DNA of 64,000 nucleotides from Cohnella phaseoli (GCF_003386235.1 NZ_QRDZ01000009.1:62001-126000), one strand, 5' to 3'; shown: positions 24,730-34,617, counted from the first letter of the stretch. The notes: a model not told the origin generated them from the sequence alone. Program-made: numbers and translations.

Positions 24730-27252
24730 ATGAACCAACCGACAGTTCCAAGCCGATCGAGCAGCGCGGAGAGAAGCGGCAAGAGCGGCAGCAAGGGAAA
24801 AGGCAACGGGAATGGCGCAGGAAAGCGCCCGCGCAAGGGCAAGAAGAAGCTTGCGCTCGTGTGGCTGTTCTTCATCGTATTGATAGCAATCGTATGCGCG
24901 GTCGTCGGTTATTTGCTCGTTATTTTGAACGGGGAACGTATTCTTAACGCCAATATCAACAAATTGAATCTGGATAAAGCTTCGATTGTCGTAGACCGCA
25001 ATGGCACCGAGGTTGCCAAGCTGTACAATGCCGAAGGCAATCGGGAGTTCGCGCCGATCTCGACCATTCCGAAGGTCGTGCAGGATGCGTTCGTCGCAAC
25101 CGAGGACAAGCGCTTCTACGAACACAACGGCGTCGATCTGCTCGGCATCGGCCGCGCGCTCGTCAAGGACGTCATCGCCCGCAGCGCGGTTGAGGGCGCC
25201 AGTACGATTACCCAGCAGCTCGCCAAAAACCTGTTCCTGAACGCGGACAAGACGATTTTCCGTAAAGGCACGGAAGCTTCCATCGCGCTCGCGCTTGAGC
25301 AGAAAATGACGAAGCCGGAAATTTTGGAGCTGTATTTGAACCGGATTTATTTCGGAAAAGGCCAATACGGCGTCAAAACGGCGGCGAAGTACTATTTTGA
25401 CGTGGACGATCTGGAGGAACTGGAGCTGTGGCAGATTGCGACGCTGGCCGGCATGCCGAAGGCGCCGAACACGTACAACCCGATCCGCAACCCGGAGAAG
25501 TCGATGGAACGGCGCTCGGTCGTGCTGAAGCTGATGTACGATCAAGGGCTGATTACGGAGAAGGAAAAGGAAGCCGCGGCGAAAGAAGTATACAAGCCAT
25601 CCAAGGCGAGCCAGGTAGATGACAAATACTTGGCATTCCTCGATTACGTGCTCGACGAGGCGCAGGAGAAAACGAACCTGACCGAGGAAGAGCTGCGCAG
25701 CGCCGGTTATATCATTACGACAACGCTGGATACGAAAGCGCAGACGATCGCAGAGAAGGAGTTCGCCAACGCCGAACGATTCGAGAAAAGCGTGGACGAG
25801 CAGATCGTTCAGGGCGCGATGGTCATTATGAACCAGCATGACGGATCGCTTGTGGCGATGGTCGGCGGCCGAGACTACAAAGCGCAGGGCTGGAACCGCG
25901 CAGTGAAGCAGAGACAGCCCGGTTCGTCGTTTAAGCCGATCATCGACTACGGACCGGCGCTTGAAACCGGCAACTACTTCCCGTGGTCGACCGTTCAGGA
26001 CGTGAAGCAGTGCTTCGGGGACTACTGCCCTTCGAACTCCAATCGCAACCAGTATCTGGGCGCTATCCCGATGAGCCAGGCGATTAAGGAATCGCGCAAC
26101 GTTTCGGCGGTCTGGCTGCTGAACGAAATCGGCATCGGCAAAGGATTGGAATTCGCCAACAGGCTCGGTATCGAGCTTGGCAAAGAAGACCGCAACCTAT
26201 CGATCGCGCTTGGCGGTCTGACGCACGGCGTCACTCCGCTCCAAATGGCGAGAGCTTACTCGGCGTTCGCGAACGGCGGCAAGCTTTACGAGCCGCATAG
26301 CGTCCTCAAAATCGAGGACGTCAACGGCAAATCGATCTACGAATTCAACGAGAAGCCCGAGCAGGTCATGAAAGAGACAACCGCGCATTATGTGACGGAG
26401 CTGCTTTCGGGCGTCGTTCAGAAAGGCGGAACCGGCACGCGGGCTGCCATCAGCGGTCGCACCGTGGTCGGGAAGACGGGTACGACGCAAGCGGGTATTC
26501 CGAACCTGAGAACGAGCAAAAACCGCGATGTCTGGTTCGTCGGGTATACGCCGGAGCTGACGGCGTCCGTCTGGTTCGGCTACGATAAGACGGACAAGGA
26601 TCATCTGCTCGACGGCAGCAGCGGTCAGGCCGCTTCGATGTTCTCCGCGGTCATGTCCAAGGTGCTGGAAGGCTACAAGAAGAAGAGCTTCCCCGTGCCT
26701 TCGGGCGTGCAGGAGGAAGAGGAGCAGAAGCTGGACGCCGTAAGCGGTTTGATGGTCTCGTACTCTCCGGAGACGGTCAGCGTCGATCTGCTCTGGACCG
26801 CGGTGCCGGGGGAAGAAATTACGTACCGCATCTACCGGAAGGAAGCTGCCGAGCAGGAATTCAAGATGATGGCCGAAGTCGAAGGGACGACGTACGACGA
26901 TATGGCTCTGCTGCCGGATCAGACGTACACGTATTACGTGACGGCATATCAAGCGTCGAAGTCGCTTGAGAGCGAGCCGTCCGAGCAGCAGACGATTACG
27001 GTGACTTCCGGCATGGAGACTACGCCTCCGACCGGAGAGGAAGGCGAGGAGACGATTCCTCCGGTGGAGACGGGCGAACCGACCGAAACGACGGAGCCGC
27101 CGATCGAGGTGCCGGGAGAATCGCCATCGCAGACCCCGACGCCTTCGGAGGGAGTTCCGCCGCCGGAGACGAGCGAAAGTCCGAGTCCGGACATTCCGGT
27201 CACCGAAGGCGATGACGGAACCGTTCCGCTGGTTGGCACTTTCCCTCAATAA
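24730..27252 (+). CDS. class A penicillin-binding protein (PBP1A type)
   Basis: The 840-residue bifunctional enzyme polymerises and cross-links peptidoglycan. A very basic cytoplasmic head (residues 1-36) is followed by one membrane helix (about 37-59). The glycosyltransferase domain has catalytic E125 in ATEDKRFYEH, and GASTITQQLAKNLF. The transpeptidase has SXXK at S399-K402 and KTG at 582-584. A fibronectin type III-like module (about 675-760) and a Pro/Thr/Glu-rich tail follow. The modules downstream of the transpeptidase are common in Paenibacillus PBPs. GGGGAG lies before the ATG, and a strong terminator follows. Confidence 0.95.
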   Translation: MNQPTVPSRSSSAERSGKSGSKGKGNGNGAGKRPRKGKKKLALVWLFFIVLIAIVCAVVGYLLVILNGERILNANINKLNLDKASIVVDRNGTEVAKLYNAEGNREFAPISTIPKVVQDAFVATEDKRFYEHNGVDLLGIGRALVKDVIARSAVEGASTITQQLAKNLFLNADKTIFRKGTEASIALALEQKMTKPEILELYLNRIYFGKGQYGVKTAAKYYFDVDDLEELELWQIATLAGMPKAPNTYNPIRNPEKSMERRSVVLKLMYDQGLITEKEKEAAAKEVYKPSKASQVDDKYLAFLDYVLDEAQEKTNLTEEELRSAGYIITTTLDTKAQTIAEKEFANAERFEKSVDEQIVQGAMVIMNQHDGSLVAMVGGRDYKAQGWNRAVKQRQPGSSFKPIIDYGPALETGNYFPWSTVQDVKQCFGDYCPSNSNRNQYLGAIPMSQAIKESRNVSAVWLLNEIGIGKGLEFANRLGIELGKEDRNLSIALGGLTHGVTPLQMARAYSAFANGGKLYEPHSVLKIEDVNGKSIYEFNEKPEQVMKETTAHYVTELLSGVVQKGGTGTRAAISGRTVVGKTGTTQAGIPNLRTSKNRDVWFVGYTPELTASVWFGYDKTDKDHLLDGSSGQAASMFSAVMSKVLEGYKKKSFPVPSGVQEEEEQKLDAVSGLMVSYSPETVSVDLLWTAVPGEEITYRIYRKEAAEQEFKMMAEVEGTTYDDMALLPDQTYTYYVTAYQASKSLESEPSEQQTITVTSGMETTPPTGEEGEETIPPVETGEPTETTEPPIEVPGESPSQTPTPSEGVPPPETSESPSPDIPVTEGDDGTVPLVGTFPQ

Positions 27253-27262
27253 GCTTGATACG

Positions 27263-27306
27263 CAAGGACGATCTCGGCTGCATGATGCCGGAATCGTCCT
27301 TGTTTC
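27263..27306 (+). terminator. rho-independent terminator after the PBP gene
   Basis: CAAGGACGAT (27263-27272) pairs with ATCGTCCTTG (27293-27302), with a small CGG/CCG inner stem and TTTCAT after. The following 165 bases up to the DUF402 gene contain two GGCAAC copies but no clear promoter. Confidence 0.8.
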
Positions 27307-27472
27307 ATGTGCGCCCGATCGGATCTGCAGGGGGAAAACTGGTTCGTAAAGGCAACTTGTGGTAAGCTTTTTATATGTAGAGTTGTCTTAAGGCAACGCG
27401 AGTAGGACTTTAACGACACTGTGTGAGCATACTAGGCTTACAAATGTTGAACGGACGGAAAGGAAAGTCGTG

Positions 27473-28033
27473 ATGAAGCGTAAATTTTCGGATCGGGCCA
27501 ACTGGCGGCGGATTTTAAAGAAAAGCTATGCATGCGTACCCATGGATGAGCCTCAGTTCAGAGGTTTCGTAACGCTGTACCGGATTCACGAGCTGCGCGA
27601 CCCTCTGTGGAAGGAGTACAACGGGAAAAGAATGTGTTTGGCGGATCGCGGATATTTATGGATGCAGCATTTTCCTAAAGGAGAGCATTTCGTCGTGACG
27701 ACGATGTTCGACGATCAGGGCCAAGTCGTACAGTGGTACATCGACATCTGCAAAATTCAAGGGTTAACCGATCAGCAGGTTCCATGGTTCGACGATCTGT
27801 TTTTGGACATTGTGGTGCTTCCGACGGGGGAGAAGCTGCTGCTGGACGAAGACGAGCTGGAAGAGGCGCTGGAGGAAGGGGAGATCACGCCCCGCGATTC
27901 CGCTATGGCGCGCAAGACGGCGGCTCGGTTGATGGATTTGATCAAGCAAAATAAATTTCCGTATTTCGACTTGAGCTTACAGCATCGCCGAATGCTGCTA
28001 AACAAGCTGGGCTGGGATAAGAGCCCGATATGA
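27473..28033 (+). CDS. DUF402 family protein
   Basis: The 186-residue protein has the DUF402 core: WYIDICKIQG, then FLDIVVLPTGEKLLLDEDELEEAL, with the conserved Asp and Glu cluster that binds divalent metal. The family includes B. subtilis Ntdp, a nucleoside tri- and diphosphatase, and other phosphohydrolases and RNA-binding proteins, so a phosphohydrolase role is reasonable but unproved. A GTG (27470) directly precedes the ATG (27473); AGGAAAG fits either. It is followed by the YdcF gene without a gap, suggesting co-transcription. Confidence 0.75.
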   Translation: MKRKFSDRANWRRILKKSYACVPMDEPQFRGFVTLYRIHELRDPLWKEYNGKRMCLADRGYLWMQHFPKGEHFVVTTMFDDQGQVVQWYIDICKIQGLTDQQVPWFDDLFLDIVVLPTGEKLLLDEDELEEALEEGEITPRDSAMARKTAARLMDLIKQNKFPYFDLSLQHRRMLLNKLGWDKSPI

Positions 28034-28068
28034 CGCTCGGTCGGCAGGGAGAAGGGAGGTCGTCGGGC

Positions 28069-28701
28069 ATGGAGACAGCCTTCGAACCCGTTAAACGCGG
28101 CAAGTGGAAAAAGAGAGTGCTGCGGCTGTTGGCGCTTGGAGCGGCAGCACTGCTCCTCTGGTGTCTGACGATTTACGTGATTGTCGTTCGGTTCGACGGC
28201 ATTCCCGGAGAGGGCAAACCGACTCCTTCGGACGTCGGCATAGTGCTTGGCGCAAGGCTTTGGAACGACGAGGCAAGTCCCGGGCTGAAGGAACGGCTCG
28301 ATCTCGCTTTGGAGCTGTATGAGGAAGGCGCGTTCGCCAGAATCATCGTTACCGGAGGATTGGATGCCGGCGGTGCGACGATTACCGAAGCGGAAGGGAT
28401 GCGCAACTATCTTACGGCCAAAGGCGTGCCCGAATCGGCCGTACTAATGGATACGCTGTCCCGAAGCACATATGAGAATTTGCTGTTCGCAAAGGACATT
28501 ATGGAGAGCAATGGCTGGAACTCCGCAATTGTCATCACGCACAGCTATCACGGCTCAAGGGCGGCGGACATTGCGCGGAAGGTGGGCATTTCCCCGTTGC
28601 AAGTCAGCGTTACGGATTCCGAAGTGCTGAATGTGCCGTATCATCAAGCGAGAGAGGTGCTGGCCTACACGAAGTGGCTTGGCACGAAGCTGTTCCTATG
28701 A
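28069..28701 (+). CDS. YdcF/SanA-like DUF218 membrane protein
   Basis: The 210-residue protein has one N-terminal membrane helix (about residues 17-38) and an outward-facing DUF218 domain with VGIVLGARLWND, IIVTGG, EAEGMRNYL and VITHSYHGSRA. YdcF and SanA proteins are linked to envelope integrity and vancomycin resistance in Gram-negatives; activity is not established. An in-frame ATG at 28030 overlaps the previous stop (ATGA), but the ATG at 28069 has a strong GGGAGG site, so it was chosen; the longer form of 223 residues is possible. Confidence 0.8.
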   Translation: METAFEPVKRGKWKKRVLRLLALGAAALLLWCLTIYVIVVRFDGIPGEGKPTPSDVGIVLGARLWNDEASPGLKERLDLALELYEEGAFARIIVTGGLDAGGATITEAEGMRNYLTAKGVPESAVLMDTLSRSTYENLLFAKDIMESNGWNSAIVITHSYHGSRAADIARKVGISPLQVSVTDSEVLNVPYHQAREVLAYTKWLGTKLFL

Positions 28702-28773
28702 CTAGGGATCGGACGAACGGAATACATTGGTATTGCGGCTAATCGTCGACTCGAGTTCACGGGGTGAAGCTTG

Positions 28774-29763
28774 ATGAACGTTAAAGCGGGAGCGCCTGAG
28801 GCCAAGATGGCTGCTGCTTCGTCTTCCCGTCCGTCCCGGCAAATCAATATTGTTCTGCGCAATGCGGACCAGGATACGACGGCCGGTTATGCAAGCGCAG
28901 CCGATCCTTCGGGCAGTCTAAAATCGTTGCCTCAATCCGGCCCGTGGGCGGAATGGCACAAGGAACTGGATCGTCTGGTCGGACTGGACGATATCAAAGA
29001 ACTCGTCTACGAAATTTACGCGCTGTTGCAGATTATGCAGTATCGCAGCGAGGCGAGCCTGCAGGCGCAGGCTCATGTGTACCATATGATTTTTAAGGGC
29101 AATCCGGGCACAGGCAAAACGACGGTAGCCCGTCTGCTCGCGAAGCTGTTCCAGAGCATGGGACTGCTCGCCAAAGGCCATCTGGTCGAGGTGGAACGAG
29201 CCGATCTCGTCGGAGAGTACATCGGACATACGGCGCAGAAAACCCGCGATCTGGTCAAGAAGGCGCTGGGCGGCGTGCTGTTCGTGGACGAAGCGTATAG
29301 TTTGGCGCGAGGCGGAGAGAAAGATTTCGGTAAAGAAGCCATCGATACGCTGGTTAAGGCGATGGAAGACTACAAGAATCAATTCGTCCTCATTCTCGCC
29401 GGTTATACGCTGGAAATCGACTCTTTTCTGATGACGAATCCGGGGTTGCCGTCCCGTTTTCCGATTCAGATGACATTTCCGGATTATTCGGTCGATCAGT
29501 TGATCCAGATTGCCGAAGGCATGGCCAAAGATCGCGAGTATACTCTGCTTCCGCAGACGATTTACAAGTTCAGACAGCTGCTCGTCCAGGAGAAATCGGA
29601 AGCGATCTGCGATTTCAGCAACGCCAGGTTTGTCAGGAACGTTCTCGAGCGGGCGATCCGCTATCAGGCGGTACGTCTGCTGTCGCAGCATCCGGGCTCG
29701 TCGCCGGGGCGTCAGGAACTGATGGCGCTAAGGCCGGAGGACGTTCGCGGATTGCAACACTAA
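28774..29763 (+). CDS. spoVK: stage V sporulation protein K, AAA+ ATPase
   Basis: The 329-residue AAA+ protein has Walker A NPGTGKTT at residues 110-117 and Walker B LFVDEA at 169-174, with ARLLAKLFQSMG and DLVGEYIGHTAQKT between them as in SpoVK/CbxX proteins. SpoVK is needed late in spore maturation in B. subtilis; its substrate is unknown. The first 55 residues are variable and low in motifs. GGGGTGA lies before the ATG at 28774. The order spoVK-hflX-(ynbB-like)-glnR-glnA is as in B. subtilis. Confidence 0.92.
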   Translation: MNVKAGAPEAKMAAASSSRPSRQINIVLRNADQDTTAGYASAADPSGSLKSLPQSGPWAEWHKELDRLVGLDDIKELVYEIYALLQIMQYRSEASLQAQAHVYHMIFKGNPGTGKTTVARLLAKLFQSMGLLAKGHLVEVERADLVGEYIGHTAQKTRDLVKKALGGVLFVDEAYSLARGGEKDFGKEAIDTLVKAMEDYKNQFVLILAGYTLEIDSFLMTNPGLPSRFPIQMTFPDYSVDQLIQIAEGMAKDREYTLLPQTIYKFRQLLVQEKSEAICDFSNARFVRNVLERAIRYQAVRLLSQHPGSSPGRQELMALRPEDVRGLQH

Positions 29764-29781
29764 CGGAATGAGGGGACACAG

Positions 29782-31077
29782 ATGAGACAAAGCGCATACG
29801 AGACGGAGGCGGCTGGCCTGGAGAGAGCTTTGCTCGTCAGTCTGGTCACGGACGAGGTAAAAAGATCCGGAGCGGACCCTGAGCATTCGCTGGAAGAGCT
29901 GGCCTCATTGGCCGAGACGGCTGGAGTCGAAGTCATCGGTTCCGTGATGCAGAATTTGGACTCGCCGGACAACAAATATTACGTCGGCAAAGGCAAAGCC
30001 CAGGAAATTCGGGACATCGCGCTGCGCGACGGAGCGACGACGGCGATCTTCGACCAGGAGCTGACCGGCACTCAGGTTCGTAATCTGGAGGAGACGCTCG
30101 ATCTGAAAATTATCGATCGCACGCAGCTCATTCTCGACATTTTTGCCGGACGGGCCAAAACAAGGGAAGGGATTCTTCAGGTTGAGCTCGCCCAGTTGAC
30201 CTATCTCCTCCCTCGGTTGTCCGGGCAGGGCAAAAACCTGTCAAGGCTAGGCGGAGGAATCGGCACGCGCGGTCCCGGCGAGACGAAGCTGGAGACGGAC
30301 CGCCGTCATATCCGGAGGCGGATTACCGAGCTTAAGCGGCAACTGGAGGCTGTGACGGCTCACCGCAATTTGCACCGCGAGCGCAGGCGCAAGGTCGGAG
30401 CCGTGCAGGTCGCTCTTGTCGGCTATACGAATGCGGGCAAGTCCAGCCTGCTAAGACAGTTGACTGATGCGGACGTGTTGGCCGAGAACAAGCTGTTCGC
30501 GACGCTTGATCCGACCTCGCGCAGCTTGGAGCTGCCGAGCGGGAAGACGGTCGTATTGACGGATACGGTCGGCTTTATTCAGAATCTGCCGCACGATCTG
30601 GTCGCGGCGTTCCGTGCGACGTTGGAGGAGGCGGCGCAAGCCGATCTCCTGCTGCACGTCGTCGATTCTTCGTCTCCCATGAGGGAGCGTCAGATGGCGG
30701 TCGTAGAGGACGTGCTGCGCGAGCTTGGCGCGGGCGGCAAGCCGACGCTGACCGTGTTCAACAAGATCGATCTGTTGGTTGAGCAATCGGAACGAGTTCT
30801 TATCGGCGCCGCCGACGCGATTCGGGTTAGCGCCTTTGATCCCGAGGATATGGCACGGTTGCGCGCGTCGATTGAGGATCGGATACTGGGGGAGATGGCG
30901 ACGTTCAGAATTCCGGCGTCTAGAGGGGATTTGGCGTCGCTCGCTTACCGGGTCGGGGAAGTAACCGGGCAGGAGACGGACGAGGAGCATTTGCTTCTGT
31001 CCGTACGGCTGAATCCGGCGGATATGGAAAGATCGGGACACGAGCTTGAGGAGTATCGCGTATTTCATACACAATAG
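29782..31077 (+). CDS. hflX: ribosome-associated GTPase HflX
   Basis: The 431-residue GTPase splits stalled or heat-damaged 70S ribosomes. The N-terminal HflX domain has KYYVGKGKAQE and FDQELTGTQVRNLEE, followed by the coiled region GGGIGTRGPGETKLETDRR. The G domain begins with GYTNAGKSS at 214-222, then DTVGFI and NKIDL. GAGGGGA precedes the ATG. It lies 18 bases after spoVK and 28 before the next gene, probably one operon. Confidence 0.96.
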   Translation: MRQSAYETEAAGLERALLVSLVTDEVKRSGADPEHSLEELASLAETAGVEVIGSVMQNLDSPDNKYYVGKGKAQEIRDIALRDGATTAIFDQELTGTQVRNLEETLDLKIIDRTQLILDIFAGRAKTREGILQVELAQLTYLLPRLSGQGKNLSRLGGGIGTRGPGETKLETDRRHIRRRITELKRQLEAVTAHRNLHRERRRKVGAVQVALVGYTNAGKSSLLRQLTDADVLAENKLFATLDPTSRSLELPSGKTVVLTDTVGFIQNLPHDLVAAFRATLEEAAQADLLLHVVDSSSPMRERQMAVVEDVLRELGAGGKPTLTVFNKIDLLVEQSERVLIGAADAIRVSAFDPEDMARLRASIEDRILGEMATFRIPASRGDLASLAYRVGEVTGQETDEEHLLLSVRLNPADMERSGHELEEYRVFHTQ

Positions 31078-31105
31078 CACATTGGCGGAAATAAAGGGGA
31101 GCATT

Positions 31106-32374
31106 ATGCAGGCAGCTGAGATCGCGGATTTCGAAAAGCAATGGGAGCAATGGGAGGATGCGGCGGAGGAGCAGGTTCAGGGCGTGTTTCGCAAATTGGA
31201 CCGCGTCGCGGAAAATAACCAATGGAAGGTCATCCGGGCATTCCAGAAACATCGAGTGAGCGACTTTCACTTCGCGACGTCCACGGGCTACGGTTACAAC
31301 GACAGCGGAAGAGAAGTGTTGGATCTCGTCTATGCCGACGTCTTTGGGGCGGAGGCCGCGATCGTCAGACCTCATCTCGTATCGGGAACGCATACGATTT
31401 CGGCGGCTTTATTTGGTTGCTTGAGACCGGGAGACGAGCTGCTGTTCGTCACGGGGCGTCCTTACGACACGCTGCACAAAGTGATCGGCAAGCCCGGAGA
31501 CGGGCTTGGCTCGCTAGCGGACTGGGGCGTGACGACGAAGATCGTGCCGCTGCTGCAGGACGGCAGCGTGGATTGGGACGGTGTGGCCGCAGCGACAAGC
31601 GAGCGAACGAAGGTGTTCGCGATTCAACGTTCCCGCGGATACGATTGGAGGCCGTCGTTCACGATCGAGCAGATCGCCGCGATGGCTTCGCGCCTCAAGG
31701 AGCTGAAATCGGACGCGATTGTATTCGCGGATAACTGCTACGGGGAGTTCACCGAGGAGAAGGAGCCGACAGAGGTCGGCGTCGACTTGATTGCGGGCTC
31801 CTTGATCAAAAACCCGGGCGGAGGTTTGGCTGCCAGCGGCGGTTATATTGCCGGCAGGCAGCGTCTGGTGGAGCTGGCCGCGTATCGGATGACCGCTCCC
31901 GGAATCGGCGGGGAAGTCGGAGCGATGCTTGGAACGACGCGATCGATCTATCAGGGGCTATTCCTTGCTCCATTGCTTGTCGGACAAGCCGTGAAGGGCA
32001 GCGTATTTGCTTCTGCTATTTTTGCGAAGCTGGGCTTTGAGACGCATCCGCGGTGGGACGATCCGCGAACCGATCTGATCCAGGCGATCAAGTTCGCGGG
32101 AGCGGAGCCTCTGATTCATTTCGTGCAGGCGATCCAGAAGGCGGCGGCCGTCGATGCGCACGTCGTACCCGAGCCTTGGGACATGCCCGGTTACGAGCAT
32201 CCGGTCATTATGGCGGCGGGGACATTTATCCAGGGGGGCAGCTTGGAGCTGTCTGCCGATGCTCCTGTTCGCGAACCGTACATTGCTTATATGCAAGGCG
32301 GGTTGACTTACGCTCATGTGAAGTTTGCCGTCAAGATGGCGCTGCAAGAGCTCCGTATACGCGGATTTTTGTAA
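31106..32374 (+). CDS. methionine gamma-lyase family PLP enzyme (YnbB/aluminium-resistance type)
   Basis: The 422-residue protein belongs to the fold-type I PLP enzymes often annotated as aluminium resistance protein or methionine gamma-lyase family. The likely PLP lysine is K235 in AGSLIKNPGGGLA; FADNCYGEFTE before it is the cofactor-binding aspartate region. The activity is inferred from family membership only. The start MQAAEIADFE at 31106 has AGGGGA ahead; an in-frame extension would overlap hflX. The position before glnR matches ynbB in B. subtilis. Confidence 0.85.
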   Translation: MQAAEIADFEKQWEQWEDAAEEQVQGVFRKLDRVAENNQWKVIRAFQKHRVSDFHFATSTGYGYNDSGREVLDLVYADVFGAEAAIVRPHLVSGTHTISAALFGCLRPGDELLFVTGRPYDTLHKVIGKPGDGLGSLADWGVTTKIVPLLQDGSVDWDGVAAATSERTKVFAIQRSRGYDWRPSFTIEQIAAMASRLKELKSDAIVFADNCYGEFTEEKEPTEVGVDLIAGSLIKNPGGGLAASGGYIAGRQRLVELAAYRMTAPGIGGEVGAMLGTTRSIYQGLFLAPLLVGQAVKGSVFASAIFAKLGFETHPRWDDPRTDLIQAIKFAGAEPLIHFVQAIQKAAAVDAHVVPEPWDMPGYEHPVIMAAGTFIQGGSLELSADAPVREPYIAYMQGGLTYAHVKFAVKMALQELRIRGFL

Positions 32375-32402
32375 ATGAACGCTTCCAGAAACCTTACATT
32401 CC

Positions 32403-32431
32403 TTGACACGTTTTGGGGCCGCGGGTACAAT
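32403..32431 (+). promoter_or_regulatory. sigma-A promoter of glnRA
   Basis: A perfect TTGACA (32403-32408) and TACAAT (32426-32431) are separated by 17 bases, 41 bases before the glnR ATG. No clear GlnR operator (TGTNA-N7-TNACA) was found around it, although autoregulation is known in B. subtilis. Confidence 0.85.
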
Positions 32432-32471
32432 GAAAGTGATTTCAAAGTCAAGCTGGAAGGTTGGGTACGAG

Positions 32472-32885
32472 ATGGGTGACGAGATTCGCAGAAATATGGC
32501 GTTATTTCCGATTGGCATCGTCATGAAGCTGACCGACCTGACCGCCCGCCAAATTCGCTATTACGAGCAGCACGAGCTCATTCAACCCGCCCGTACGGAT
32601 GGCAATCAGCGATTGTTTTCTTTTAACGACGTCGAACGACTGATGGAAATCAAGTCGCTGATCGAGAAGGGCGTCAATATTGCGGGCATCAAACAAGTGA
32701 TGAATCCGGTCGGTCAGAACGAGAACGAAGGCACGATTATTAACGAAGTGTCCGAGGTAAAGCGGAGGGAGCTGAGCGATTCCCAGCTGCATCGGATGCT
32801 TAAGCAGGAATTGCTGCAGGCTAAGCGTCCGGGTCAGGTTTCTCTGATTCAAGGGGAGCTCTCCCGGTTTTACAAGAACAAGTAA
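32472..32885 (+). CDS. glnR: MerR-family nitrogen regulator GlnR
   Basis: The 137-residue repressor controls glutamine synthetase and other nitrogen genes. The DNA-binding head is nearly as in B. subtilis: ALFPIGIVMKLTDLTARQIRYYE followed by RLFSFNDVERLMEIKSLIEKG. The C-terminal tail that senses feedback-inhibited glutamine synthetase ends QGELSRFYKNK. The start at MGDEIRRN was chosen because it matches the family and lies after the promoter. glnA follows 26 bases later in the conserved glnRA operon. Confidence 0.97.
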   Translation: MGDEIRRNMALFPIGIVMKLTDLTARQIRYYEQHELIQPARTDGNQRLFSFNDVERLMEIKSLIEKGVNIAGIKQVMNPVGQNENEGTIINEVSEVKRRELSDSQLHRMLKQELLQAKRPGQVSLIQGELSRFYKNK

Positions 32886-32911
32886 TTACTCATCCGCTTT
32901 AGGAGGCTGTC

Positions 32912-34240
32912 ATGACCTACACACGTGAAGATATTACTCGGATCGCCAAAGAACAGAACGTTCGTTTTATTCGACTGCAATTCACCGATTTGCTCGGTTC
33001 GATCAAAAATGTGGAGATTCCGTTCAGCCAGCTGGAGAAAGCTCTCGACAACAAAATGATGTTCGACGGATCCTCGATCGAAGGATATGTTCGCATAGAG
33101 GAATCGGATATGTACTTGTATCCGGATCTCAGTACCTGGGTCGTGTTTCCGTGGGTCACCGAGAATAAGGTCGCGCGCTTGATTTGCGACATCTACATGC
33201 CGGACGGCACCCCGTTCGCAGGCGATCCTCGCGGGATCCTGAAGCGTGCATTAGAGGACGCCGAGAAAATGGGCTATACGACGATGAACGTTGGCCCTGA
33301 ACCGGAATTTTTCTTGTTCCAGACGGACGATAAAGGTTATCCGACCGCGGAGGTGAACGACCAGGGCGGTTATTTCGATCTCGCTCCGACGGATCTCGGC
33401 GAGAATTGCCGTCGCGATATCGTGCTTACACTGGAAGAGATGGGCTTCGAGATCGAAGCGTCTCACCATGAAGTGGCTCCCGGGCAGCATGAGATCGACT
33501 TCAAGTACGCTTCCGCAGTCAAAGCGGCCGATCAGATTCAGACGTTTAAGCTCGTCGTGAAGACGATCGCGCGCCAGCACGGCTTGCATGCGACGTTTAT
33601 GCCGAAGCCGCTGTTCGGAGTGAACGGGTCGGGAATGCACTGCCATCTGTCGCTGTTCAGAGGCAACGAGAATGCGTTCTACGATCAGAGCGACAAGTTG
33701 GGCTTAAGCGAGGAAGCCCGTCATTTTATGACTGGCATTTTGAAGCATGCGCGCGGCTTCGCGGCGATTACGAATCCAACGGTCAACTCCTATAAGCGTC
33801 TGGTTCCAGGTTACGAAGCTCCGTGCTACGTCGCTTGGTCCGCAAGCAATCGCAGCCCGATGATTCGCATTCCGGCGTCCCGCGGCCTCAGCACGCGGGT
33901 TGAAGTTCGTAATCCGGACCCGGCTGCAAACCCTTATTTGACCCTTGCCGCCTTGCTGAAGGCTGGTCTTGACGGAATCAGCAGCAAGCTGCCGACGCCG
34001 CCTCCAGTAGATCGCAACATCTATGTGATGAGCGACGAGGAGCGGATCGAAGAAGGTATCCCGAGCTTGCCAATCGACTTAAAAGAAGCTCTGTCCGAGC
34101 TGTTGCGGGACGACATCATCTGCGAAGCGCTTGGCGACCACGCCCTCAGCCACTTCTATGAACTGAAGGAAATCGAGTGGGATATGTACCGAACGCAGGT
34201 TCACCAATGGGAACGGGATCAGTATTTGACGCATTATTAA
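32912..34240 (+). CDS. glnA: type I glutamine synthetase
   Basis: The 442-residue enzyme makes glutamine from glutamate, ammonia and ATP as a dodecamer. Signature segments include [12 protein letters not shown] near the start, the metal-binding region [13 protein letters not shown], and [17 protein letters not shown]. Length and the absence of the adenylylation insert fit the short GSI-alpha form of Firmicutes, regulated by feedback inhibition and GlnR. AGGAGG lies before the ATG, and a strong terminator follows. Confidence 0.98.
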   Translation: MTYTREDITRIAKEQNVRFIRLQFTDLLGSIKNVEIPFSQLEKALDNKMMFDGSSIEGYVRIEESDMYLYPDLSTWVVFPWVTENKVARLICDIYMPDGTPFAGDPRGILKRALEDAEKMGYTTMNVGPEPEFFLFQTDDKGYPTAEVNDQGGYFDLAPTDLGENCRRDIVLTLEEMGFEIEASHHEVAPGQHEIDFKYASAVKAADQIQTFKLVVKTIARQHGLHATFMPKPLFGVNGSGMHCHLSLFRGNENAFYDQSDKLGLSEEARHFMTGILKHARGFAAITNPTVNSYKRLVPGYEAPCYVAWSASNRSPMIRIPASRGLSTRVEVRNPDPAANPYLTLAALLKAGLDGISSKLPTPPPVDRNIYVMSDEERIEEGIPSLPIDLKEALSELLRDDIICEALGDHALSHFYELKEIEWDMYRTQVHQWERDQYLTHY

Positions 34241-34254
34241 GATGCTTTGAAAAG

Positions 34255-34294
34255 CGCTCGAGATCTTCTGTTCGTGAGGGTGTCGAGCGTTTTT
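34255..34294 (+). terminator. rho-independent terminator of glnRA
   Basis: CGCTCGA (34255-34261) pairs with TCGAGCG (34283-34289), followed at once by TTTTTG. Confidence 0.85.
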
Positions 34295-34388
34295 GTGCTG
34301 AGAAGTTAGAGGGGGGATCACGCAAAGTGGTCAGGTTAAAGCTTGTCGCTCCATGGTGCAGGCGAACAGTTTGTGTGAACTGAGGAGT

Positions 34389-34449
34389 GGGGGCCAAAAA
34401 GTGCCTTGACGAGACCCGTGACGGGGATGGGGGGCCAAAAAAGTGCCTT
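34389..34449. repeat. direct repeat of about 20 bp between glnA and lexA
   Basis: GGGGGCCAAAAAGTGCCTT at 34389-34407 recurs at 34429-34449 with one extra G and one extra A. It lies in the 438-bp gap 34241-34678, which otherwise holds the glnA terminator, the lexA terminator and no recognisable gene. The repeat could be a remnant of an inserted element; no open frame or end repeat supports a complete one. Confidence 0.55.
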
Positions 34450-34563
34450 AGTGCTCAGCCAATGCCCGCGGTCATCATAGTTCACCTATCCTGACAATAT
34501 TGGGGTAACACGCGGCAAAAAGTAACACTTCTAACCGAGCGAAGCACACTTACGAACTTGCCA

Positions 34564-34617
34564 CATACAAAAGAACCTCAATCGCCACTTAAATGGAGGT
34601 TGAGGTTCTTTCGTATG
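34564..34617 (-). terminator. terminator of lexA, long inverted repeat
   Basis: AAAGAACCTCAA (34570-34581) is perfectly complementary to TTGAGGTTCTTT (34600-34611), and flanking CATAC (34564-34568) and GTATG (34613-34617) extend the pairing. Read on the minus strand the stem is followed by TTTTGT, so it can end lexA transcription about 70 bases past the stop. Confidence 0.6.

Noticed and set aside
32375..32471. GlnR operator upstream of glnR
   Set aside because: TTACA and TGACA occur, but no TGTNA partner lies at the seven-base spacing, so the site could not be supported.
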